64,000 nucleotides of DNA from Mactra quadrangularis (GCA_025267735.1 CM046303.1:28744380-28808379), one strand, 5' to 3'. Counted from the stretch's first letter, positions 34,234-46,993 are shown. The notes: generated by a model not told the origin, from the letters alone. Program-made: numbers and translations.

Positions 34234-34504
34234 AACAAGTAAATCTGTGAGCTAATGCTCACTAGTGATACCCCCGCAAAAATCTAAAAATATGCGACAA
34301 ACAGGAAGTAGATGAGCAAGGAGCATGAAATCGCTTTACACCACATGGGACTATGGGATAAAGCAATATGCAAAGTATTAGGCTGCTGCATGTTATAGTT
34401 GCTGAGAAAACTGCGACGGAAATTTTGTAACGGACGCACGCACGGACACACGCACGGACAAGGGTAAAACAGTATACCCCCCTCTTCTTCGAAGCGGGGG
34501 TATA
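34234..34504 (+). mobile_element. Short element Z, copy 2 (271 bp)
   Basis: Matches copy 1 at 32136-32398 except for a handful of substitutions (for example ATGCGAC for ACGTGAC and GATAAAGC for GATGAAGC) and a longer run of CGCACGGACA repeats. Same orientation, 2.1 kb away. The SINE and the family N MITE lie between the two. Confidence 0.8.
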
Positions 34505-34939
34505 ATAATTAATTATAATTCTGAATTTCTAACAATATATTGTTATGCCTTGAACTACGAAATGGAATTTCCTTGTACTATTCTTATTTAAAGTCAGAGG
34601 AATTATTTTGACATGCAGCATCAAATAGTTATTGCTTGAACTTCTAGAAATAATATAAATTCAGTCATAAAATCATTAATTAAAAAATGAGGTTGTTTTA
34701 ACAGATTAAAATTACAACACCAATTGTCTTTGCTCAGAATTCTACAGTAAATAAACAGCAGGTCGTACAAAGCTTGTACTAGTACTACCTAGCAGCAGTA
34801 ACTAGGGGCAGTTTTACCTGTGAATCTATTTTTAGAATATTTGAGAGTTGTGAATCCCTCCTATAATAAGCTTGATAAAATTATTAACTACATGATAATC
34901 TGATGACAATAGATACATGTATAATATTAAATAAGGTTG

Positions 34940-35725
34940 ATAATGACTTTTTTCCTGCATGTTTACCCCAAATGTACCACAAAGATTCATGGACCCATCC
35001 CTTAACTTTTTTATTTCTCAGCATATTTTATCGCCTTTACACCATTTTAAGGTTTATATAATGTTGTTTTCGTGTATATTCAACCTTTTTTCTGATTTAT
35101 AAAGGATTTGTACAAACGTTCAAAGTAATATGCATTCTTTGATAATTTTTGTGCAAATAATTTTTGTTGGAGCAAATAAACCTACCTTTTTTAATATTTA
35201 TACATGGATATTATTAAACAATAAATCATTCAAAAGTTGTAACAATGCCATTTTCAGACAGGTTAATATGAAGAAAATATGATAGTTCTTAAATGATAGA
35301 CATGCATTTGACCACAACTCTGTCTAATGCAGGTGAACTAACAATTATAGGTCCCCCAAAAATACCCATCCCTTACCTTTTTATTTCTCAGCATATTTTT
35401 ATCAACTCAGTACATCATTTGATAGCTTAGGTAATGTAGTATTTTTTGCATGTTTTACTTTTTAAAATCCATACGTCAAAACGACTATTACCTGTGTTTA
35501 AATTTAAGTGTGTTCTTTCAACTTGCTCATTCTTTGCACGTATATTTTTTGTTGGGGCAAATGGACCCACTTTTAATTTGAATATTTATGAATTGGTATT
35601 CATTAATAATGTATCATTTGAAAGTATTGACAATGTCATTTTCAGAAATATTAAGTTGAATGAAATCGGGTGGCTAGTAAATAATAAGCATGCATTCGAA
35701 CCTGTTATTTTCAAAACATAGATAA
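34940..35725 (+). repeat. Two ATGGACCCA subrepeats, outlying relatives of the 5.1-kb element
   Basis: Each unit of roughly 380-420 bp contains CATCCCTTAACTTTTTTATT (or CCATCCCTTACC), TCTCAGCATATTTT, TTTTTGTTGGAGCAAATA or TTGTTGGGGCAAATGGACCC, CAATGCCATTTTCAGA, and GACATGCATTTGA or AGCATGCATTCGA. These are the same landmarks, in the same order, as in the terminal repeats at 47983 and 53081. The frames here (91 and 87 codons) are chance. Confidence 0.75.
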
Positions 35726-37188
35726 TGGTCAGAGATGTAGATAACTCCCTGATAATGTCAAACAATTTATCACGTGCCTCGATGGGCGGAGCATAGGTAT
35801 TCTGGCGTAAGGTCAATTTGAATCTATTCATTATTAAGGTGATAAGCAAAAATATTTATTTTTATCTCAAAATTATCCAACTGAAAATAATAATGTTTAT
35901 TTTCAAAATGTCATAACTCGCATTTGACAGACATAAAATTCATTTATTGCAACATTCGTCAAAGATAACTGTTTCCCATGCTTGTAATAAATGCAGTATT
36001 TCTGCTTCTTAATTTAATTGCTAGTGTAGATTACTTGTTATCATTAGTGGAACCGAAATGACAAACTATTTTCAATCGTTTTTGACGAAATAAAAAGCCA
36101 CAAGATGCAAATCATATAAGATAAACATACAAAATTAATGTTAAATGAATGAAGTGGTTGAAATAAAACATATTTTACCTCTTAAAAGAAAAAAATCTAA
36201 CTGCATGATCATTTTTTATCAACAATGGAGTGTTTTAAGTGTGAGATACGATATTTTGACCGTTGTTCAAAAAACCAAACGGAGTTACGATATTTCATCT
36301 CATGACAATATTTCGGGTATTGATTGGCTTACAGGTACGACGTTTTGAGACAAAGCGGGAATCGCTTTGGCGTACTTCGTGCAGTCAAAAAGTCATTTTT
36401 GTCAAAAAGCATAGTTACAACCTTTTGGCAGCCGACCGACGTTATGCTAAATCATCTGCTCAAATATTTTATTTTTGCACATGACCTTCTTATACAGCAT
36501 GATTCAGTTTTTGTGTGGAGGATTTGAAACAACAATAAAAACTACAGGATAAATTGGGAAATTTAAGGATAAAGAAAGTTAGTTGTTAATTTACATATAT
36601 ATCAGCACTATTTTACGTCATTCAATTGAATATAGTAGAACAAATCAGACCAGTACTTAAAAAAAACTAATAGCGATGACTAAATAGACCTAATTTGGAA
36701 CTCAAATTGGCGGGTTTTACCATCAATGCGCAGACAGTACAAACAAAGCTCATTGCACATTATTGCTGAAAAGCATGGAATATGGATTAAATGTTATTGT
36801 TCTTAGTACATATTTTTTCATTGTGACCATGAAAGTTTGTTAAATGTACCACAGGGGCAAACCCAAATATTTGAATTCCAGATGTAGTCTATTGAGAGAC
36901 TTCAATAAATATAAATATCTACATACCATGATATATCTGTGTTACAGTACTGTCTACAAGTCATTCACTATCATCATATCATATATTATTATCTTCCCCA
37001 ACAACCATTATAATCAATATACTAGAATAATATCCTGAAAGGTTCAAATAAAACATAATAGTAAATGACAAGATGCTTGACTATCTCCTTAAACAGATAA
37101 CCTACAGACCCCTGTCATAGGATCACCCAACAGTACACATGGGGTCACATTCAAATGACCTTAGTGATGACCAATCAATGTATATTAT
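35726..37188. other. AT-rich stretch, nothing recognised
   Basis: Several 64-73 codon frames overlap one another at 36145-36530 in different frames, with no domain I can recognise and no convincing splice sites. No repeats identified. Confidence 0.45.
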
Positions 37189-37189
37189 A

Positions 37190-37316
37190 CAGTTATTTCA
37201 TATGTGATTTGGGAACAGTCAAACTGACGCCGTAGGCCGAGGGAAACAGTTAAAAACACTATTCCTCCACCTCGGGTCAACAGTTTGACTATTCCAAAAT
37301 CACACATGAAATAATT
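37190..37316. mobile_element. 127-bp palindromic MITE
   Basis: ACAGTTATTTCATATGTGAT on the left, continuing TTGGGAACAGTCAAACTG, mirrors CAGTTTGACTATTCCAAAAT and CACACATGAAATAATTG on the right. The loop holds GCCGTAGGCCGAGG. A worn relative with AACAGTCAAAACTATTGACC occurs near 40768. It abuts the left end of the 3.25-kb interval. Confidence 0.7.
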
Positions 37317-38095
37317 GGGCCAGGCTCTGTGAAAACCGGGCTTAATGACAAAATTTTTGATCTTTACTTTTTTACATTTTCGGAAAGTACAACATCTCCG
37401 ATGCATGAAACTGAAAACCTTTTCAGAATCTGACCAATATTAACGATTTTACAGCTAAATGAATGTCACGCATAAAATTATGTTTCTTGCAACAACGACG
37501 TTGCGATTTATCCAAAATGACGTCTGACGCGTTGTCATCAACGGGAAGAGTTGCATACGTCAACGTTATAATTATGCTTATAATAAAGGGTACAGTAAAT
37601 TAAATTTGATATCAAACTCATTTTCACACATTTTTTATTTTGTTATACATGCGTATGTACCAATTTGTATAAAAGCATTTTTTATCGTCAAAAAAATACT
37701 GTACGCAACGTATACGTCTGTAAATATTTTTGAAAAATTTATAATTATGAGTCTAATAATTTTTAACTTACATTCATGTGAACTGCGTTTAATGACAATG
37801 AAGTCAACTATCAATTCAATATTCTCTGAACATATTTTTATGTCGGCATAGTCGTAGTTTACACGCGAAGTGTAATCATGCAATAACATTAACACACATT
37901 AAGTCCAGAATCAAAGTGAAAAATATTTAGTTCAACATAAAAGGAGAAAATTACGTAATACGGAACTTGCTACTATTTTCTTTGAAATATCACATAATGC
38001 CGACACAACAATGCTTTCGGAAGCCAATATTATCAAAGAAACGAGGAATATTGAAGTTTGGAAATGATAGTCAGCGATCCTTTAATAGTTCAATT

Positions 38096-38877
38096 AAAGG
38101 TGCCCGTCGCATCCAAAAGCCAAAAATTTGTTAAGTAAAAATATAAGGTATCCAACTCAATGAAATCCTTCAGAATTTTACTAGGAAGAGATGTGACAGG
38201 TCTACTTTTCAAGACTAAACACTCATTCCCAAACGGTTTAGCGCAAAGTTCTAATAAGGACGTGTTAGATAAATAAAAAATGGATTACTAGCGTCAATAT
38301 CAAACTTCTCGCTATGTTTCGCAAGACTGTATTTCGATTAGTTTACTCGAATCGCTATTGTTAATCTGCCGTCTCAACCATTTTGTGAATGGTGATGCGC
38401 GCATCACGTTTGTAACGAGTCATTTCATTGGACGTCGTCTTTATTCTGTCCAATAAAATGACTCGTAACCAATTTATGGTTCAACGTGAAGCGCGCATCC
38501 TCATTCACTAAAATGGTCGACTCGGGAGATAAACAAAACCGATTCAAGTGAAATGATCGGTACAATCGTAGGAAGGGAGCGAGAAGTTTGATATTAATAA
38601 TGGAAGCCCATTTTTGAATTATCTAACATGTCAGAATTCGATTTTAGCGCTTAACTATTAGAAAAGGGTTGTTTAGTCTAGGAAAGGTGACCTGTCTCAT
38701 CTCTTCCGAGTAAAATTTAGAACTATTTCATCGAGTTGGATACCTTATAATTTTTTACAAAACAAAATGTTGGCTTTTGGCTGGAACTTTTGTATTTGGT
38801 ATTTTTATAATAATTGGAGCATGTTTAAGTAAAAATTAACAATTATTTGGAGTTTTTTAATGCGATGGGCACCTGTG
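38096..38877. mobile_element. 782-bp foldback element with a 9-bp duplication
   Basis: AGTTCAATT flanks both sides (38087-38095 and 38878-38886). The arms are each more than 200 bp: GGTGCCCGTCGCAT / ATGCGATGGGCACC, AAGGTATCCAACTC / GAGTTGGATACCTT, CTTCTCGC / GCGAGAAG. The centre folds again on GAGTCATTTCATTGGAC / GTCCAATAAAATGACTC near 38426-38465. The duplication contains an 8-bp GTTCAATT, so hAT is possible; 9 bp would fit Mutator-like elements. Palindromy explains the lack of any long frame. Confidence 0.78.
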
Positions 38878-38886
38878 AGTTCAATT

Positions 38887-40510
38887 GGCCCAAGAAATGC
38901 ACGAGCAGTTATAGTTGTGATACAATTGAGTAAACAGAGCATAGATATGGAAATCCAGCTCTAAATCACAGAAGCTGTATATTCAGTTCAAGTTACATCA
39001 AAGTTTGTCGTAATTACAGTGGTTCGACGATGACCTGTGTATAATTTGCATGCTCCATGAAAAAATCAGATATGATAACGCTTTGATACACGCTAATGTG
39101 ATAAACAGAAAACAACAGACACAAAACGCCATTTACTTCTAAGGCCCATGCCTACTTACGTATAGATCAGGTTTAAACACGAAGTAAGATAAAACATCAC
39201 CAGAACAAAATGTACTCTCACATTACACTAAATATTGCTACTATTTTGTTTTCAATAAACTGTTGGTAATTTTTCTTAACGACATTTAAAGTATTTACAG
39301 TTTTGCATGACGAAAATGATGCGTTCTAACGAACTTATAATTGGTAGGCCTAATTAAGAAAGAAACACATCTTTGTCTTATACAAATTTAGTGTTTATTA
39401 ACGACGATATATAGGTAGATGGTAACATTATGTTTCTAATACTCTTTTAAAAAATTAAGATGTTATGCCCTTGGAAAACTTATACAGGCAGTCTTATTTG
39501 CAACATATTTACATTTAGTCACAAGTGTTATCTTGCTCGGTAATTGAAATAGATTTCTAAGATCCAACATATACATATGGTAATTAGATAGTGGTATAAT
39601 TTGCTAAAATTATGATATTTTATCAATGATGTTAAGTCTAGTTTTTTAAGTCTAATAATGGAAAAATAACAAATATCTAGCTGGATCAAACCTGACACAC
39701 GTCACGGCTGGAGCTGCTGTAGAAAGCCTACACACAAATTACCATATTTCAATTTTAATTAATTTTAATCATATGATTATAAAGCAAAGTCATGTCACGG
39801 TGTATATTTTTTTGTCTTTGCTTAAGTGATTTTTTTAAAGGTCTAACTCAAAATATGCTAGCAATTTAATGTTTAAAAATCTCAAGGACATTTCAGTTCA
39901 GAAAGGGGACGACATTTTTCTTATATTGTGTTACCAATTTTCCCGATCAAACTTAGATTTGTAAATGGACTGAATCAAATTCAAAATGCATTGCACTAGT
40001 ACGCATATAAGATTATAGCGTGTACTGTATTCACAGGTGTGAACGTGTACTCGTAGTAACCAGTAAACAATTTGATGGCAACGCGTGAAGAAATTGTTAT
40101 GCGTCGAATTTTTAAACCTATGATACCCAAATTATGCCTGTAATTATCTGGAAAAAACTTATAGCTTATCTACTTAGCAATCCGATTTTTAAGCACAAAA
40201 ATACAAAATATTTTATGTGGAAAATAACAAGTTAGTCTACTTTAAAAAAGAATCCACACCACACAATGGCTCGGCACGTTGACGAAAGTCAGATGGAAAA
40301 CAACTCAATACTGTCAATTATCCTTATTTTTATGCTATTTGTTGATGAATTTTTGAAACATTGATACTTATAGTCAGTCAGTCATATAAAAAACATAATT
40401 TATATTCACTTTAATTAATGAAAGAGAGCCTATAGTAGTAGTATAAACAATGCAATAATCACACAACTTCAAACAACTTTCGGTTTCTACGTTGCGTAAA
40501 TGTGTGTACT
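38887..40510. other. AT-rich interior, nothing recognised
   Basis: No gene, tandem repeat or palindrome of note was found between the foldback and the right end of the 3.25-kb interval. Confidence 0.45.
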
Positions 40511-41293
40511 TTATGACGTCGTTTCGCGACGTCATAATCGATGTCATTAAGCCCGGTTTTCACAGAGCCTGGCTCAATTGTTTTATTACCTGACCAATTA
40601 CTATTTTAACCATACTTAACATGTCTACGTCTGCTTAATCAAGATCAATGAACCATTCGAAAGCGTATGGTAAAACCTAAAATCATGTAGCAGTTACTTC
40701 CCCTTACATCAGTACAGTAACAGTTCGAATAACATTGCGTAACGTCAGAGCATGCGCATGAAACAGTCAAAACTATTGACCTGTAACAGTTCACTCAGAA
40801 AACAGTTAAAAATATTGAATTACACTTACATAAGCAATCAGGTAATATCATTATTTAACAAAGGCTGACTAATCTTAACCTCAACTGTAAGCTTGCCAGA
40901 TTTAAAATAAGTGAGTTATGCAAGCAGAAAGTTTTAAAAAGGTTTTTTTATCAGATTTGCCGCAGAAGAAATCAAAGAGCAGGTTACGCTATTAGAGCTG
41001 CAAAGATTTACTTGAATGTCGATTCAATGTGATTCGATTGTTTTTCTTTCAATTTGATTTTTTTTTATTTGATTCATTTCATAGTATATTTCATTCAAAA
41101 TGTACAGTAAAACATTCATTTAAGCTTAAAACTAACTTAAACTAATAAAAAAAATCGTCACTTAAATTTTGAACATTAATTTTAGAACAAGATCAATAAG
41201 GCAAATGAATTTTCAGACTGATTCAAACTGATATTGATAGTTTACCATTGTACCTTAAAGTCTCACATTCTAATGACTTATATAGACATGTTT

Positions 41294-41584
41294 GAACCTG
41301 GGTCGATAGTGCAGTTGGTAGCAAGCCAGGATTTGGAATCTCCTGTCCTGAAGGGGGTACAGTTCGAATCCCACACAGGAAGGTTATACCCTTCCATGAA
41401 AATTTGACAATAATGTCAATTTTCCTCCATTGATTAGATAAGATGGAGAAGTTTCCGGCCTTGTGAAAGGGTAGGTGAGTACTGGTTATAGACAATGGTC
41501 CAGGAAAGCTAGGTTAAGTGCGCTGGACGCTGGCTGTAAAATGACTTAAATTGTGTTGACTTGGCATTTAAATCAGTAAAAAAA
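41294..41584 (+). mobile_element. tRNA-derived SINE, family S, copy 1
   Basis: A tRNA-like head (CTGGGTCGATAGTGCAGTTG, A box; ACAGTTCGAATCCCA, worn B box) is followed by a shared body (TTCCTCCATTGATTAGATAA, GGTGAGTACTGGTTATAGAC, AATGGTCCAGGAAAGCTAGG) and an A-rich tail. A perfect 11-bp duplication TAGACATGTTT flanks it (41283-41293 and 41585-41595), proving insertion by target-primed reverse transcription. The minus-strand 90-codon frame over it is not a gene. Confidence 0.92.
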
Positions 41585-41689
41585 TAGACATGTTTAAAGG
41601 CCAGTATCAAGTCCAAAATCACAGGTTCCAAATCAAAATTGATAAATCAAATCAAATTATAGTATGACTATATGCTATAACTATATAGG

Positions 41690-41855
41690 ATAATCATCAA
41701 TTTTGGTGTTAGATCATTTTTATTTCACCAAGAGAGCTCCAAAAAACATATTTTCACAAGTAGCATGACCACAAATGAAAAAGTGATTTTCTGTGTTTAC
41801 AAGTTTAAATAAAAAAATCTTACATCAAGTTGATAAATATTCGGTTTCTTTCATA
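41690..41855. repeat. Diverged duplicate block Y, copy 1
   Basis: AATTTTGGTGTTAGATCATT, GAGAGCTCCAAAAAACATAT, GTAGCATGACCACAA and AAGTTTAAATAAAAAAATCT match 53775-53945 in order and orientation with roughly one difference per five or six bases. Confidence 0.6.
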
Positions 41856-42126
41856 CTCAGTTCTGTGTTTAAGTAAAGGTATTTTACACAAATTTTAACC
41901 TGACGTCATTTCTTCTCCATGATGACATCATTTATCTTTTAAGATGATGTCATTAACAATGAATATATAAGATTATATTGTCACTACAATGAAAACATAT
42001 ATTTTATATATTCATTGTAAATGTTTTACAATAACACTACAATTTAACATAAAGCATGAAAGAAAAATGATCTTCTTCCTACTTTATCGACAATTCTTTC
42101 ATCATATCTATGGCAGATAGTCATCC

Positions 42127-42463
42127 AATCTGATTAAAACACGATCTAAAATGTTCCACTCACCTACTCGCTAATTTAGATCAGGCCATTTTCTTACACT
42201 TGTACACTTGTTTACAACGTCTACATCATGCATTCGAAATGAGCCATCCAATCGCAGACTGTGAATAATATGGCTGTTAAATTATCTCACACACCTTGGT
42301 CTAAAAATAGAAATTATGAAATCAAAATGCTATTAATAGTGTTTTGTCTAGATGAAAGCTACACATTGATTGGTCGACAAAAAGGTCATCTTGATGTGAC
42401 ACTCCATGTGAACATTAGAGATCCTGTACGACAATTGAATAGAATATCTGTTTACGGAGAGTG
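42127..42463 (+). repeat. Dispersed repeat, family D, copy 2
   Basis: Same landmarks as 24339-24740 (see there), with a deletion of about 50 bp covering the segment that in copy 1 holds GGTCACGTTCAGGCGACC. It ends at ATCTGTTTACGGAGA. The 67-codon frame is inside the repeat. Confidence 0.75.
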
Positions 42464-42811
42464 ATAGTCATCCTATTCACAGTTTCTAGACTGGCTGAGA
42501 TCTTTGGACCCAAGCATTTATCAATAACTATATCTAGCACCTATCTTGATCTAGGAAGCTAACAACTTCATAGCTAAACCAAATTGATACAGACTTAGGA
42601 GAGAAAATTAAATGTCTCACAAATTAACCCACTAAAGATATGAAGTTCTGACAGAGAAGACTATACATGTATTAGAAATAAGACACACAACCATTTGAGC
42701 TAACTATCACAGAGTCAGTATGTTTTGATCATGAAATACTGTATGACACATCCCTATACACAGTCCCCCCAATACAAGTACACTATCCTATATTGAACTT
42801 TTTTTTTAATT

Positions 42812-42960
42812 AGGTTTAAAGCCATGTCAATACAATTTAGGAGGAAAATTGACATTATTGTCAAATTTTCATGAAAGGGTATAACCTTCCCAGGATTCCC
42901 ACTTCGGGACACAAGATTCCAAATCCCGGCGCGCTACCAACTGCGCCATCGATCCGGGTG
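42812..42960 (-). mobile_element. SINE family S, copy 4, internally deleted
   Basis: On the minus strand the head (CCGGATCGATGGCGCAGTTG) and the AT-rich 3' end are present, but most of the body between CAATTTTCCTCC and the tail is gone. The B box is damaged (GGGAATCC for GGTTCGAATCC). About 150 bp remain of the normal 290. Confidence 0.8.
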
Positions 42961-44880
42961 TTGGTATTAAACATTTTGCTACAGTGTCAAATAAAAAAGA
43001 AAGGTCATAACTGGTTTTCTTTGATTGGGCTAATAGCTAAAAGAAAATAATGGTCTTGATTCAAAGATTAAACACTTTTCAAACATTCCGCTAAGACACA
43101 AGTTTGTGTCTAATACTGTTTTTATAAAATTTCAGTGTCGCTAATTTGCAGCGGTTATCTACACTACTGACTTTCGATTAAATAAGATGTCACATTTAGA
43201 TGGTCCAAAATTAAGCACACTTAATTGACATTGACAAATAATAGGAAAAGTCTCGTTGATTTTTAAAACAATTCAGATTGCATATCGTGATTTAATAGGA
43301 AGTAAGCAGTGTATGTCAATTGCTGCAAAATAATATTAATGAAATTCTGATTAATTTTACAAAAAACTGTATTAAATATAAATTTTTACTATTCAGTTAT
43401 GTGAAGTAATGTTAATTTTGCAAACGCGAGGCTTTGGTCCTCACAAATCTTAAGGTTTTGCTGTTAAGAGTTGACTTAAGTATTTCTGTTAAACTCATTG
43501 AAAACTAAGTTTCTAGCTATGATAAGAATTTGCTTAAAGCCCCTTCACTAAATAGAACGCTGATAATTGTCAAGTATCATGCTTTTGCTTAAAACTCATG
43601 CAAACATTCAATGAATATATAAAACGCATCTAAGATACAAAAAACACAAGTATTTGCTCCAGAATTTATACAAATATTATTTTGAAATTAGCGATAAAAC
43701 CCAACGTAATGACTGTACAGAAAATCACGGAACTCAACGAACTAGATCGGAACATCCCGTCGTGGCTAAAAATAACCACAGCTTTAAATCTTAAATCAAC
43801 AAATTTTCTGCTTTGATAAATACATGTTTTGTATAGTGAATTTCGTGCGAAAGCCAATTAAAACTCACAAAATCATGTAAATAGTTTCATACATGAACAT
43901 ATATTGACGGGAAAAAGAAACGAACCCATTAAGTCTTACGTTATACAAAAACGTTTGCTGATAGGCCACGTTCAGGTAGAATGAGTGTAATGTCGGTAAG
44001 CCAAGACAACTAGATAATTTATATTTACGCCAACGACATTCGCGTGACCGATTTTCATTGCAGTATCTACGTCATGTGTGGTGAAAGATAACCGTGTATG
44101 TCAAATAAGTCGACAAACAACGGAAATCTTCTTGTTTGGCGTAAAGAGTTCTTAAGATATGCCACCGTCATCAATGTTTATCTCTCTGCTAGTATCATCG
44201 CGGCCGTGGTGTTGAAATAATAAAGAGCTCAGTAAGGATTCGCGTCTTGGCTTATGTAACGCCCTCAGATTTATTTATTTGTTTCAAAACGAGTTTAGGC
44301 CACAACTTGTTGTTGGCTAAGGTAATCTCGAGGACACATCACATATACTAGCTTTTATGCTCTGTGAGTGTCTCTATATTCGGGCAACGTTATGACTGTG
44401 TCTATCAGCATAGTAACGACATACCTCACGTTGCGCATGTCACCAAGGACTTCTTACTGGGTGACAACATTAATGTTTCCTTATATTATTCTTAATCACG
44501 AAAATTATGTACCTAGTTGAAATGAGGCGTTTCTTTTTAGCATCAGTTTAGATGTTTGCATACTCAAAATTTGCACACACTGATTTCTCGAGTAAATCAC
44601 TGGAAAAACGATATGACATATCCAACACTACAATTTTGTGTAAGTTTTATCAAACACCTTTTAAGCAACTTGATTGGCTGAGAGGATATCTCCGTAATCT
44701 AATTTGCATGTTATAAAAGTACCCTACTTTTATAAGAAATTGATATTTTGAATAACTTGACCCCTAAAAGGGAACCCGCTAGAGAGAGTTATTATAATCC
44801 AAAGGCAGTTATATTCTATTGTCTTTTTGATGGTTTTACTTGTTTTTAAATAGATGATAAAGATTTTGTCTTCGTTTAGT
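42961..44880. other. AT-rich stretch, nothing recognised
   Basis: The 63-codon minus frame at 43666-43857 has no recognisable domain. No tandem or inverted repeat of note was found. Local GC is slightly higher near 43.9-44.4 kb. Confidence 0.45.
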
Positions 44881-44999
44881 GGCTTTAAGTATCTTTATGA
44901 AAAAAGCCTGCAGGATTAAAACACAAAAGTCCGATATAACCTTTTTGTGTTGATGCCACGTAAAACCCAAACAAACAAACTAAAACACAAAATAATGGT

Positions 45000-45195
45000 T
45001 CATACCTGAATGTTCTAATTAAATTGTCCACAAAATAAACCAGTAGCACATCAACAAAGTTATGTTCCATTGTAACCATACTATACAAGACCTCATAGCA
45101 ACCATTTATGCTTGTATAATAAATTATGTGAAAACTTGCTGTGTGTTTCACTGTAGTACCTAAAATACAATGATGTACATGTATATAAAACATCT
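45000..45195. repeat. Diverged duplicate block Z2, copy 1
   Basis: TTCATACCTGAATGTTCTAA, AGCACATCAACAAAGTTATG, TTGTAACCATACTATACAAG and TTTCACTGTAGTACCTAAAA match TTTATACCTGAAGGAGATTC and following landmarks at 54278-54450. Same order and orientation. Confidence 0.6.
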
Positions 45196-45476
45196 ATAGA
45201 AGTGATAAATGCCTTAGTTGTCACATTATCTGTGGCTTTAAAATCACAGCAAACCAAGAAACCATTTTCATATGAACAAATACAGAGTATATGGACACGC
45301 CAACCACTATTTGAATCTTTCTAATTATTTGGCAGCTGTTAGAATATGAGGAAAAACAAGAGTTTATTTACAATCTGAGGATAACATGACTATATACCAT
45401 GATATAGCCATACAGTCAAACAGACAATGTGCAAAATTTGAAATGCCTGCATTTTCAATTGTGTCTTCACAATACA

Positions 45477-45550
45477 GAGGGCTGAACAAAACACTATTGT
45501 AAATTCATTTGAAAATTAAGGGAGTTACAATAGTGTCTTATTCAGCCCTC
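45477..45550. mobile_element. Very small hairpin element, 74 bp, with a 6-bp duplication
   Basis: GAGGGCTGAACAAAACACTA (continuing TTGTAA) and its complement TTACAATAGTGTCTTATTCA (continuing GCCCTC) leave a loop of about 25 bp. AATACA flanks both sides (45471-45476 and 45551-45556). Such tiny near-perfect hairpins are typical of terminally deleted DNA transposons. Confidence 0.7.
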
Positions 45551-46389
45551 AATACAAAACACAGTCATAATTAGGACTGCCACAATAAATCTTAAGATCA
45601 GTGTAAGATTTAATTTTTCAGACCAACTTTCCGAGGGGGCAAGTTAATCCTGCATTTACATGCCCCAGTGCCTTTCATTTGCCCCTACTATTATCATCAG
45701 TTTTTGCCTTGTTTGTTACTGAATAACACTTTGACTGTACTTATTAAGTTCAATATTTTATTTTCCTTTTTACAAGTAACCTTTTATTTCTTCATTACAA
45801 AACTTAAACTTTGAAAGATTGACTAGATTGAGAAGAACAAAACAAATACAAATGTATACCAATCAGAGAACAACCAAGGAACTTAACTTGAATAATGAAT
45901 TTTTATGAAAAATTGGGTTTTAAGTCCCAAAATTCTGACTTGCCCAACAGAACAGCTACAATTGTAACCAATTTGCCCTGTCAATTTTCAACTTGGCAGG
46001 ACAAGTGGGAAAGTGCTTATTTTTAACACTGCTTAAGATGATATGTAGCAATTCAGAAGTCAAGAGTTTGTACATGGATGAAAGACACTTCTAACTATGA
46101 AAATTAAATTCCATTAATGTCAGGACAAATCATAGTACAGATCATACATATCTGATAACATTGAGAGGTTAGTGAAAGACAACTGGCATTGTTGGACACA
46201 AACACATCTTATTTTCAGTCACTACAATAAAGTGTAGCAAACTAAGACAATTAAGTCTAAAGAGTCTATAGTCATGTGATCTACATCAGTAACTTAAGGT
46301 TTATAATCCCATGATTTTCAATGATTACTCTTTTTAGACAAATAATTAAATGACATCATAATTATAGCACATAAGATAACTACTACCCT

Positions 46390-46720
46390 TCTTTCCCCTA
46401 TAATTCCCAGTTGGTCCTGTGAGTATTGGTTGTTAGCTAAAGATCTAGGCACAAAAATTGAATCAAAGGGTAAACAAAGTTTTTGCAAAATTAATTAGTT
46501 AAAAAGAATTTAAAGTAAATAATTACAATTCATGAGTTAACATGGGCATTCTGGACACCGAAATATAGAAATGTAATACATGTACATGTAATTATTTCAT
46601 GCACTGTTTGAATTGTCTCTGTTTTTAGCTGCTGCAAGATTTTTATTAAAAACAAATTAATAAATGATAACTATCTGAAGATCACATGACTATTTACCCT
46701 GACAAAGCACCCTTGGAATG
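46390..46720. repeat. Diverged duplicate block X, copy 1
   Basis: TCCCCTATAATTCCCAGTTG, GCACAAAAATTGAATCAAAG, GAGTTAACATGGGCATTCTG, TTAGCTGCTGCAAGA and ATCACATGACTA match, in order, 47895-47973 plus 53091-53290 (that copy is split by the 5.1-kb element). Weaker relatives lie at 26895-27050 and 31430-31500. Confidence 0.6.
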
Positions 46721-46993
46721 GGCACATTGACGTGATAATCATGCATCATAATTCACTGCAGTTAATTATTTGCACAAATTGATAAAGTATCTTGGAGTCA
46801 AACTTAAAAAAATTTGAGGTTCCAAGCTTAAGTTTCAGCTAAAATATTTTAACCAAATTATTTTAAATAATGCACAAGTTGCTCTCAACTTCTGAATTAT
46901 CAACAGAAATTTGTCACCCAATGCTCCTTCAATGTGATTCAAATCCAATGGTAAGGTGAGTGATTGTGGTAGCCCTAGTCATGATGAAACAAA

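Larger units (their letters stand above)
37319..40573. mobile_element. 3.25-kb interval bounded by 31-bp inverted repeats
   Basis: GCCAGGCTCTGTGAAAACCG (37319) continuing GGCTTAATGAC is matched by the exact reverse complement at 40543-40573. Such ends are, from memory, widespread in bivalves. Inside the right end is the hairpin TTATGACGTCG / CGACGTCATAA (40511-40537), and ATGACGTC also appears inside the left end near 37518. No transposase frame is visible in between. It may be one non-autonomous transposon or two separate miniature elements facing each other. A flanking duplication is not obvious. Confidence 0.6.
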
